Assembly: GCA_029204225.1 (NCBI GenBank)
Contig: CM055107.1
Location: 49,096,546 to 49,160,545, forward strand
Direction of reading: 5' to 3'
Source of the DNA: Diphasiastrum complanatum
Taxonomy: Eukaryota > Streptophyta > Lycopodiopsida > Lycopodiales > Lycopodiaceae
Length of the DNA: 64,000 nucleotides
Position 1 is the first letter of the stretch. Each line of letters begins with the position of its first letter. Below are positions 1 through 10,126 of the stretch, piece by piece. The position numbers and the translations under genes were made by a program. The notes beneath the pieces were generated by a model. It was not told where the DNA came from, ran no database searches, and was given only the letters and a program-made list of their open reading frames with translations.

Positions 1-752
1 CAGTATGCAGCAGCCGACCAAAACAAAAATCTTTCTGTGACAAATTCTACAAACAAACCAATGAACCTTATCCTCAATCTATCAAGCACAGCAGCCAGAA
101 ATCGTACAAACACGTAGACCCAAAAATGTATTGATTTTTTTGCTCGATGAAGCGGTTCGGACATAACCACAACATATTTACTCTATAAAAACATAGGCAA
201 GTAAGAAGCAAAAATGTTCGAAGAACTTTACAAATTAAAGGTGAACTGATCAAATACCATAACAATTCGGATTGTTGAATTGCTCCAAAAAGGCACCGTA
301 GGTGTTGCCAAACACAAATTAGAGGAGCCATGCAGTTGTGTATAACGTGAACATATGCCTTGCGCCGTTTTTGAATTTGACAACCAAATCATTGATGAAT
401 TGGATGCATGGACCTGGTGAAGAAGACCGCAGTAGCCCGCAACAGATGATAATTTGCCCTCTCCTACAGTTTTCCTCACTAGAAGAATAGAAAAGCATCG
501 TAATCTTTGATCAATGTCAAATCCATCTTACAAAACCACGTCTTTCACGAAAAATAGTTCGTAGATACAAAGAACGGGACATCGTCAATTGTAACTGTCC
601 AGGTATGTGTTTCTGCAACATGACTTTTTTTTTCTTTTAGAAGATAATTCACAATATTTTTTCTTATGTTAGCTGAGCTACGATCGCTCATATGACTATT
701 ACAAACTTGATTAATGAATATAGTTGCCATGATTCTTATAAAACTCGTTTAC

Positions 753-821
753 TGTCTTGACATTAAAAAACTTCATCAAAATGGTCTCTTGATCTTGCTC
801 ACATATTTCTGGCTCACGCAC
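753..821 (-). CDS. Putative internal exon, 23 codons, unrecognised protein
   Basis: On the minus strand the segment begins after a TTCTTTTGTAG acceptor and ends before GTAAAC. It is 69 nt, open, and in phase 0 at both ends, matching the phase of the candidate exon at 1255-1335. It begins VREPEICEQDQETILMK and is acidic. Two neighbouring phase-0 exon-like segments on one strand argue for a spliced gene, but the reading downstream towards position 1 is unclear and no domain is recognised. Confidence 0.33.
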
Positions 822-1254
822 CTACAAAAGAATCACATTAAAACTAATTGCCAAAATATAGTATCAATCACGATTTTAGAAAAGAGCAACTTCCTGAACA
901 TTTGAATATCTCATACCATTGTCTGATTACTTGAATTCTGATTTTTAGAGCCATAATCAAGCTCATGGAGGGCCTGATATCCAAAGACAAAACAACATAA
1001 ATTCAAATCAACTCGAAACACACATATGAAACGATCTATTTGATAGAAATACAAACTCTACAAGGCTTTAATCCAAAATTCTAAAAAAACTGCAAACATG
1101 ACATATGTTAAATAACTTCAACGTTATACTAAATCACGTGTCATGACTTTGATAAATGATAAAATCATTATTTAAAGAAGTTGGCATGTAAATTATAATC
1201 TACAAACATGTGAAAGAAAATTTTTTGATGATGCTCTAAGAATAAAAAAAAAAC

Positions 1255-1335
1255 CTTGACTTTCTTGGAACCGTGCAGGTTTTTGGCAACATCAAAATTT
1301 TCTTTCTTCAGATTTTGAATCAGGCTGTGATTCAC
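1255..1335 (-). CDS. Putative internal exon, 27 codons, unrecognised protein
   Basis: On the minus strand this 81-nt segment follows a TTTTGTAG acceptor and ends in AAG before a GT donor. It is open in one frame, a whole number of codons, and reads as a hydrophilic lysine-rich helix beginning VNHSLIQNLKKEN. It lies just outside the repeated block: copies B and C have lost it because their homology to A stops inside the preceding intron. The donor is followed by a T-run, which is weak. No family is recognised. It may be an exon of a real host gene transcribed leftward or a remnant of one. Confidence 0.35.
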
Positions 1336-1524
1336 CTACAAAATACACAAACAAAATACAGAGTAAAATTTAAACCATGAAAAAATATCTCAACCAAAGC
1401 TCACTTACTATTCAAACATTTACACAAGCTCTACGAATAAGTTTGATGCACAATATTCTGAAAACTATACATTTAAAATACAATATCAAAATTAGTCAAA
1501 CAAACTTTTTTTTGGTTACCTTAA

Positions 1525-1908
1525 CTTTTACGTGATCTTCTGGTAATCTCACCAGATCTTTTTTCTCTCAACATTGCCATCATTTTTGAGCTCGTCTGAA
1601 AAGAAACATACTATAAAGGTATATACATAACATGTACAAAAAACAGTTCTTAGATAAAAGATGATCATACATACCTTGCAAGCTCGCATACTTCTTTCAA
1701 TTAATCTTTTATTTTGCATAACAAGTACTTGAATATTGTGTTGTTGAAGATTAGTGATCTCCCCCCTCTCTATATCGTCTGTACCTAGTATAACTTTAAA
1801 CATCACACAAGGGCAACTAGCTACTTCTGATGGTTGAAAACAAACAAGTGATCTCTCCTCTTTGTATTGTCTGTAGCTAGTATAGCTTAAAACATCACTC
1901 AAGGGCAA
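1525..1908 (-). pseudogene. Antisense spliced-gene remnant in block U, copy A
   Basis: On the minus strand an open stretch (1908 down to about 1677) encodes a Gln/Asn/Arg-rich helix (NLQQHNIQVLVMQNKRLIE) and ends AAG before a GTATGT donor. An intron of about 80 nt closes with TTTCTTTTCAG near 1617. The next exon stays open only to a stop. A frame ending in phase 0 before a GTAACC donor near 1521 reads DLVRLPEDHVKVK and would join the exon at 1255-1335, but reaching it needs a frameshift at an A-run. The same A-run is in copies B and C, so the remnant was probably already broken before duplication. The family is not recognised. Confidence 0.35.
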
Positions 1909-1945
1909 CTAGCTATTTCCAATGGTCGAAAACAAACAAGCTAAT
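1738..1945. repeat. About 105-bp imperfect direct duplication
   Basis: Two adjacent segments share the order: GTGATCTC, a CT-rich stretch, TCTGTA.CTAGTATA, ACATCAC.CAAGGGCAACTAGCTA, then GAAAACAAACAAG. It lies inside the antisense open frame, so part of that frame is a repeat artefact. Present identically placed in copies B (about 16227-16434) and C (about 53814-54021). Confidence 0.7.
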
Positions 1946-3754
1946 TTCAACCTCCACTAGAAAAATTCTGGGATGTTTTCCAAATGCTCTTTGTGGAAGC
2001 AAAACTTTGATCAATTTATTACCAGCACTGAATTTGCATGAAAAAGGACATTTAGTACTCACTTGAAAGTGATTTGAAATATTCTATTTTAGATCGATCG
2101 GCTCGGTGAACTTGTTGTTGACAACTTGGATTTTTATATCAAATTATCAATCACTTCAAATAATTATTTTTTAACTCGGAATTAGCTATTCAATGTCCTC
2201 TCCCATTGAGATGCATTTTTTATATATGATTTCAATTACAGCTTCATTTGCTATGGCTAAGCTAGTTATGATACCAATTGATTTATTTTGTCTCAACAAA
2301 TACTTAATTTGGTCACAATTTTAGATTTCACTCTTGAATGTCCTCATATGTGTGGGCAATTTGCATTCGAACCCATGCTCTCCCGAAGGGGATAGGGAGT
2401 CTATCCAATTCACAACTTGTTGAAAGACACAATTCTGGATTTTAGAGCAAGACGACTTACCAATAGAGACGTTTACTCTAAAGCTAATACATTTGATTGA
2501 TCAAATTATTTGGTGCCAGTGTTTTTTATGTGCAGTTTAAAAAATTTATTTTCCTTAGGCTACTTTCTCAAAGTGACCATAATATCATCCCAAACATCAG
2601 CAATCCAAATTGCATCCTTGAGAAATAATGATGGCACTCATTTTCATAATAGGCCTATGATAAACTACAATCTCTAAAGAGTGGCACACATATAAATTAT
2701 TCAAAACTTGAGAGTAACCAAAATGAAGAAGTGGAAGTGTTATATTCAAGCCTAAAAATATATACATATTTTTGGGACAATTTGTTGCAATAACATGGCC
2801 TTGGTAACTATGAAAACCTCCAAAACTAGACATTTCTAATACAAAAGTTTGCAGTCAATGTCTTCTCATGAAGAAGGCGATACAAAAATTCAATGTGCTA
2901 AGTTTGTAGATGATACACCTAGGTGTCTAGAAATTGAGTCCTATTTTGAACCTGATTATAAATTCTGGTCTCTTTCTCTATCTCGTTCTTGCTAAATCTT
3001 ATTCTCTCCTAAGATTTTTCCCAACGATATTGCTTCACTGAGTTGTGTTGATGAACGCCTTGTTCTCAACTTCTAAAATGGGCTACACAACCATGTTATG
3101 CTTACTATTAGAAAATATGAGATTCTCATTTCCTTCATGGAACGTATAACCAGTAGTTAACCTTTGACCGTCATGTTGCTTCCTAGTCAACAAAATTGTT
3201 TTTACTTGGGCTACTTATTTTCACTAACATACAATGAACCGTTGAGATTTACTATTGACATACCACCAAACATTCATCATTTACTTGAAAGAGACACAAC
3301 TTACATATCTATCCAGACTCTGGAAAAAAAGTGAGCAACAAACACATTCGATCGTTTAAAGAGCAAATATCCACAATCACTCATACACATAAGCACCAAA
3401 GTATTTGCTTACAGAACTATCCTTATTAAAATTAGGTGTACAGCAGCTCTTTATAGTCTTGTGACTGTAGATAACCATTTAACTATCATAGCTACTGTAA
3501 CTACTAAATTCTCGGATTTGGATAATTTTCGACCTTGGATCGGATCGGATCGGGTCTACAAATTCTGATCTAGTGGAAATCCGATCCTTAGTAAAAATCG
3601 ATCTAGTCAAGAGTCCAAAATACTAAAACTTCCAAAACAATTAAACTATTCATTACTTCGGGAAAGCAACTATATATAATCAAAGCTTTAAAGAAATAAA
3701 AACTTAAAAACTTGTCATGTGACTAAATCATGTCATCACAAGCACATATTCTGA

Positions 3755-4180
3755 TAGCTATTCCGATGGCTAATTTTGTATTCATCAGATGATTTAGGGT
3801 GTTGTGCTTTGTTGTAGATCCACATATTTTGTTGTACTAGATTTTCAGCTGGTTGGAGTGGTCATCGGAATACGCGGATTTCTTTGATTTAGTTTAGCGT
3901 CTCCGATTTCGATGGCTTCCGAAGCCAATTCATTTCAAGTAGTAGATCCAAGATCTTTTATAGTATCTATATTAGTGTTTTTGTTGTAGATCCAAATATA
4001 TTGTTGCAGATTTGGATTTCTTGAAGGTTGGAATAGGCGGATATCTTTGATTGAATATATCGTCCACTATTCTGATAGCTATTTCGAAGCTAGTTCATTT
4101 CAGTATATTGTAGGTCCAAGTTTTTGGATAGTATCTATATTAGTTTTATTTAATATAGACCCAGATCGAGTACATTTTTT
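3755..4180. repeat. Degenerate tandem repeat, period about 170 bp
   Basis: The segment order GATAGCTATT-CGA, TTCATTTCA, GTAGATCCA/GTAGGTCCA, TAGTATCTATATTAGT recurs at about 3890-3985 and 4060-4155, with a weaker first copy near 3755. The copies are diverged and AT-rich. The same structure is seen in blocks U of copies B and C. Confidence 0.6.
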
Positions 4181-4512
4181 AGATCTACACATCTTTGTTA
4201 TTTTTCATGTAGATTTAGTTTTTGCTTTGAGTGGATTTAGTTTTTTCAGATTTTTTTTGCAAAAGTTTAGATTTTTGCAAGAATTTTTTTTGTGGTGATA
4301 TACTTGAGAGCTTCATTATTGGTTTTTGTTTTGCTAGTTTGTTTTATGATTTCTATGCCGATGACCATCAGAGCAGTTGAGATGCACATTCGGTAGCAAA
4401 TCCCAGGTATTGACTGGGTCGAAATGGAAGTCGAAATGCATGATGCTATTTTCAACAATATACCAATGTCTATTCTTACGTTTGTTCCAACCTTAAGGCT
4501 TTATTGTTTTAT

Positions 4513-7500
4513 AAAAGCCGAATGAGAAACACCATCACCAAAAAATTGGGCACTACAAGTATCAAATATCACACTAGGACAATGGGCCACGGGACCAAAA
4601 TGGGCAAAACCTTCATACTTAAGGAAGTGCCTAAATGCATAAGGGCCACCCAAAGATCAATTATCAAGAAGGACTAGAAAAATGTCAAAGACCGTCTGAA
4701 TTTAAGAGGATGCCGACAAAATGTGAAATACCAGGCATAAGACCTTGACTCATGTTTACAAATGGGACATTTCTATTGGATGAGAACATTGACCCACATG
4801 GGCCATGTACTTTGGTCATGTATGCCCATGTGGCCGTATCCACACTCTTCAATGCCATTTCAGAGTCCACATGGCACAAGGCCAAAAAGTCTTAATGAAC
4901 CCTTGAAAATGAAATGTTGAATGGTCAAAGGATAGGATGAAATGAAAAATTGAAAGGTTGGGCCGTCATCCGTTCACAGATATACATTCATGGCCAGCCT
5001 CACGCAAACGGAACCAGATCGAGAACCAGCTCTATTTTTTCATATCATTATGCTTTCATGTTTGTTTTATTGCGTAGCCTTGCAGAGGTGCGATGGTGAT
5101 ATTCCTTCTTTACGTAATTTGTTGAGGGTGATGGAGACCAACTTTTCTTTCATGAGAGCCGAAAGGATTGTGGAACTGATCGTTGTGTTTGAGAATTTCT
5201 TGAGTTGATCTATCAAAATCACTATCGCGGAGCTAACACATATCAAAGATGAAGAGTGTGGTAGATTTCAATGTGTTCATGGAAAGATATGTAGCTGAAA
5301 GCATCTCATTTACTCTGAGTAACGTTAGTATTGTTGAATATCATGTTTCTGAGAGTATTGATCACCCAAGTACGTAAGAGCTTCAGGGGAATGGTACTTT
5401 GATTATGAGAACGATGGATTAACGGTTAAGTCTACTCCTGCTCAAGAGCTGATATGGGCAGAGTCTCAGAGCTCCAAATTTTGATTGACCAGCGTTGCTA
5501 CATTAACTACTTTGATTAAGATTTGTGGAGGCTACATACTGAGCAATTGATGCAGATCATGATCATTGACGGACGGGATAGGGAGATAAATCCTAGCTGA
5601 CAACGTGAGCATCCTCTAAATGTGCGTTGACTCACAAAAGTATCATTTATAAAAGCCGAATGAGAAACACCATCACCAAAAAATTGGGCACTACAAGTCT
5701 CAAATATCACACTAGGACAATGGGCCACGGGACCAAAATGGGCAAAACCTTCATACTTAAGGAAGTACCTAAATGCATAAGGGCCACCCAAAGATCAATT
5801 ATCAAGAAGGACTAGAAAAATGTCAAAGACCGTCTGAATTTAAGAGGATGCCGACAAAATGTGAAATACCGGGCATAAGACCTTGACTCATGTTTACAAA
5901 TGGGACATTTCTATTGGATGAGAACATTGACCCACATGGGCCATGTACTTTGGTCATGTATGCCCATGTGGCCGTATCCACACTCTTCAATGCCATTTCA
6001 GAGTCCACATGGCACAAGGCCAAAAAGTCTTAATGAACCCTTGAAAATGAAATGTTGAATGGTCAAAGGATAGGATGAAATGAAAAATTGAAAGGTTGGG
6101 CCGTCATCCGTTCACAGATATACATTCATGGCCAGCCTCACGCAAACGGAACCAGATCGAGAACCAGCTCTATTTTTTCATATCATTATGCTTTCATGTT
6201 TGTTTTATTGCGTAGCCTTGCAGAGGTGCGATGGTGATATTCCTTCTTTACGTAATTTGTTGAGGGTGATGGAGACCAACTTTTCTTTCATGAGAGCCGA
6301 AAGGATTGTGGAACTGATCGTTGTGTTTGAGAATTTCTTGAGTTGATATATCAAAATCACTATCGCGGAGCTAACACATATCAAAGATGAAGAGTGTGGT
6401 AGATTTCAATGTGTTCATGGAAAGATATGTAGCTGAAAGCATCTCATTTACTCTGAGTAACGTTAGTATTGTTGAATATCATGTTTCTGAGAGTATTGAT
6501 CACCCAAGTACGTAAGAGCTTCAGGGGAATGGTACTTTGATTATGAGAACGATGGATTAACGGTTAAGTCTACTCCTGCTCAAGAGCTGATATGGGCAGA
6601 GTCTCAGAGCTCCAAATTTTGATTGACCAGCGTTGCTACATTAACTACTTTGATTAAGATTTGTGGAGGCTACATACTGAGCAATTGATGCAGATCATGA
6701 TCATTGACGGACGGGATAGGGAGATAAATCCTAGCTGACAACGTGAGCATCCTCTAAATGTGCGTTGACTCACAAAAGTATCATTTATAAAAGCCGAATG
6801 AGAAACACCATCACCAAAAAATTGGGCACTACAAGTATCAAATATCACACTAGGACAATGGGCCACGGGACCAAAATGGGCAAAACCTTCATACTTAAGG
6901 AAGTACCTAAATGCATAAGGGCCACCCAAAGATCAATTATCAAGAAGGACTAGAAAAATGTCAAAGACCGTCTGAATTTAAGAGGATGCCGACAAAATGT
7001 GAAATACCGGGCATAAGACCTTGACTCATGTTTACAAATGGGACATTTCTATTGGATGAGAACATTGACCCACATGGGCCATGTACTTTGGTCATGTATG
7101 CCCATGTGGCCCTATCCACACTCTTCAATGCCATTTCAGAGTCCACATGGCACAAGGCCAAAAAGTCTTAATGAACCCTTGAAAATGAAATGTTGAATGG
7201 TCAAAGGATAGGATGAAATGAAAAATTGAAAGGTTGGGCCGTCATCCGTTCACAGATATACATTCATGGCCAGCCTCGCAAACGGAACCAGATCGAGAAC
7301 CAGCTCTATTTTTTCATATCATTATGCTTTCATGTTTGTTTTATTGCGTAGCCTTGCAGAGGTGCGATGATGATATTCCTTCTTTACGTAATTTGTTGAG
7401 GGTGATGGAGACCAACTTTTCTTTCATGAGAGCCGAAAGGATTGTGGAACTGATCGTTGTGTTTGAGAATTTCTTGAGTTGATCTATCAAAATCACTATC

Positions 7501-10126
7501 GCGGAGCTAACACATATCAAAGATGAAGAGTGTGGTAGATTTCAATGTGTTCATGGAAAGATATGTAGCTGAAAGCATCTCATCTACTCTGAGTAACGTT
7601 AGTATTGTTGAATATCATGTTTCTGAGAGTATTGATCACCCAAGTACGTAAGAGCTTCAGGGGAATGGTACTTTGATTATGAGAACGATGGATTAACGGT
7701 TAAGTCTACTCCTGCTCAAGAGCTGATATGGGCAGAGTCTCAGAGCTCCAAATTTTGATTGACCAGCGTTGCTACATTAACTACTTTGATTAAGATTTGT
7801 GGAGGCTACTTACTGAGCAATTGATGCAGATCATGATCATTGACGGACGGGATAGGGAGATAAATCCTAGCTGACAACGTGAGCATCCTCTAAATGTGCG
7901 TTGACTCACAAAAGTATCATATATAAAAGCCGAATGAGAAACACCATCACCAAAAAATTGGGCACTACAAGTATCAAATATCACACTAGGACAATGGGCC
8001 ACGGGACCAAAATGGGCAAAACCTTCATAATTAAGGAAGTACCTAAATGCATAAGGGCCACCCAAAGATCAATTATCAAGAAGGACTAGAAAAATGTCAA
8101 AGACCGTCTGAATTTAAGAGGATGCCGACAAAATGTGAAATACCGGGCATAAGACCTTGACTCATGTTTACAAATGGGACATTTCTATTGGATGAGAACA
8201 TTGACCCACATGGGCCATGTACTTTGGTCATGTATGCCCATGTGGCCGTATCCACACTCTTCAATGCCATTTCAGAGTCCACATGGCACAAGGCCAAAAA
8301 GTCTTAATGAACCCTTGAAAATGAAATGTTGAATGGTCAAAGGATAGGATGAAATGAAAAATTGAAAGGTTGGGCCGTCATCCGTTCACAGATATACATT
8401 CATGGCCAGCCTCACGCAAACGGAACCAGATCGAGAACCAGCTCTATTTTTTCATATCATTATGCTTTCATGTTTGTTTTCTTGCGTAGCCTTGCAGAGG
8501 TGCGATGGTGATATTCCTTCTTTACGTAATTTGTTGAGGGTGATGGAGACCAACTTTTCTTTCATGAGAGCCGAAAGGATTGTGGAACTGATCGTTGTGT
8601 TTGAGAATTTCTTGAGTTGATCTATCAAAATCACTATCGCGGAGCTAACACATATCAAAGATGAAGAGTGTGGTAGATTTCAATGTGTTCATGGAAAGAT
8701 ATGTAGCTGAAAGCATCTCATTTACTCTGAGTAACGTTAGTATTGTTGAATATCATGTTTCTGAGAGTATTGATCACCCAAGTACGTAAGAGCTTCAGGG
8801 GAATGGTACTTTGATTATGAGAACGATGGATTAACGGTTAAGTCTACTCCTGCTCAAGAGCTGATATGGGCAGAGTCTCGGAGCTCCAAATTTTGATTGA
8901 CCAGCGTTGCTACATTAACTACTTTGATTAAGATTTGTGGAGGCTACTTACTGAGCAATTGATGCAGATCATGATCATTGACGGACGGGATAGGGAGATA
9001 AATCCTAGCTGACAACGTGAGCATCCTCTAAATGTGCGTTGACTCACAAAAGTATCATATATAAAAGCCGAATGAGAAACACCATCACCAAAAAATTGGG
9101 CACTACAAGTATCAAATATCACACTAGGACAATGGGCCACGGGACCAAAATGGGCAAAACCTTCATAATTAAGGAAGTACCTAAATGCATAAGGGCCACC
9201 CAAAGATCAATTATCAAGAAGGACTAGAAAAATGTCAAAGACCGTCTGAATTTAAGAGGATGCCGACAAAATGTGAAATACCGGGCATAAGACCTTGACT
9301 CATGTTTACAAATGGGACATTTCTATTGGATGAGAACATTGACCCACATGGGCCATGTACTTTGGTCATGTATGCCCATGTGGCCCTATCCACACTCTTC
9401 AATGCCATTTCAGAGTCCACATGGCACAAGGCCAAAAAGTCTTAATGAACCCTTGAAAATGAAATGTTGAATGGTCAAAGGATAGGATGAAATGAAAAAT
9501 TGAAAGGTTGGGCCGTCATCCGTTCACAGATATACATTCATGGCCAGCCTCACGCAAACGGAACCAGATCGAGAACCAGCTCTATTTTTTCATATCATTA
9601 TGCTTTCATGTTTGTTTTATTGCGTAGCCTTGCAGAGGTGCGATGGTGATATTCCTTCTTTACGTAATTTGTTGAGGGTGATGGAGACCAACTTTTCTTT
9701 CATGAGAGCCGAAAGGATTGTGGAACTGATCGTTGTGTTTGAGAATTTCTTGAGTTGATCTATCAAAATCACTATCGCGGAGCTAACACATATCAAAGAT
9801 GAAGAGTGTGGTAGATTTCAATGTGTTCATGGAATGGTATTGATCACCCAAGTACGTAAGAGCTTCAGGGGAATGGTACTTTGATTATGAGAACGATGGA
9901 TTAACGGTTAAGTCTACTCCTGCTCAAGAGCTGATATGGGCAGAGTCTCAGAGCTCCAAATTTTGATTGACCAGCGTTGCTACATTAACTACTTTGATTA
10001 AGATTTGTGGAGGCTACATACTGAGCAATTGATGCAGATCATGATCATTGACGGACGGGATAGGGAGATAAATCCTAGCTGACAACGTGAGCATCCTCTA
10101 AACGTGCGTTGACTCACAAAAGCATC
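4513..10126. repeat. Tandem array A: five units of about 1138 bp
   Basis: Units begin at 4513, 5651, 6789, 7925 and 9063 with AAAAGCCGAATGAG; spacings are 1138, 1138, 1136 and 1138. The 2-bp shortfall is a loss in CTCACGC near 7277. The fifth unit lacks 68 bp near 9836. Units differ by only a few substitutions. Each contains the same short open frames on both strands (for example a 72-codon frame starting MASLTQTEP), but these are unrelated to known domains and their recurrence is explained by the repeat itself, so no gene is called. The array joins block V at CATCATGTTGCTC. Confidence 0.95.
4794..4833. repeat. Inverted repeat inside each array unit (unit 1 shown)
   Basis: CCACATGGGC at 4794-4803 and its perfect complement GCCCATGTGG at 4824-4833 are separated by 20 nt, giving a 10-bp stem. 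The same hairpin recurs once per 1138 bp in all arrays (for example near 5932, 7070, 8206, 9344). It is absent from the reduced copy at 37223-38815, where that part of the unit is deleted. Confidence 0.8.

Larger units (their letters stand above)
1..1344. other. Left flank, single-copy within this window, with antisense exon-like segments
   Basis: No other part of the window repeats this stretch; the repeated block starts at 1345. On the minus strand two segments (1255-1335 and 753-821) have exon hallmarks and are listed separately. Further along the same strand, about 228-480 and 545-730 hold short open frames that could be further exons or 3' sequence, but I could not fix their splice sites or recognise a protein. 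The rest is AT-rich and featureless. Confidence 0.5.
1345..4512. repeat. Block U, copy A (about 3.2 kb upstream of the array)
   Basis: AT-rich block present three times in direct orientation (here, 15834-19000, 53421-56587) and once as an older inverted copy (51248-51968). It carries an antisense exon-intron remnant near 1525-1908, a 105-bp direct duplication near 1740-1945 and a degenerate repeat near 3755-4180. The open frame at 4047-4298 is T-rich low-complexity sequence and is not taken as a gene. No LTR, primer-binding site or transposase was recognised. Confidence 0.8.

Noticed and set aside
2361-2410. tRNA or SINE promoter on the minus strand (GGTTCGAATGC resembles a B box)
   Set aside because: No cloverleaf could be closed, no convincing A box at the right distance, and no poly(A) or TTTT end was seen.
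3539-3556. GGATCGGATCGGATCGGG as a telomere-like or regulatory repeat
   Set aside because: Only three short iterations, not a plant telomere motif, and simply copied along with block U.
4047-4298. 85-codon Phe-rich frame in block U (also 18529-18786, 56116-56373) as a membrane protein
   Set aside because: It is translated T-rich low-complexity sequence inside a degenerate repeat; no neighbours or start context support it.
4513-10126. Repeated small open frames in every array unit (62, 66, 72 and 91 codons) as a tandem gene family
   Set aside because: They overlap each other on both strands, have no recognisable domain, and recur only because the DNA repeats. One is altered by a 2-bp loss in unit 3.
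4513-10126. CRISPR-like or other prokaryotic repeat array
   Set aside because: The repeats are 1138 bp and directly adjacent without spacers, and the context is eukaryotic retroelements with introns.
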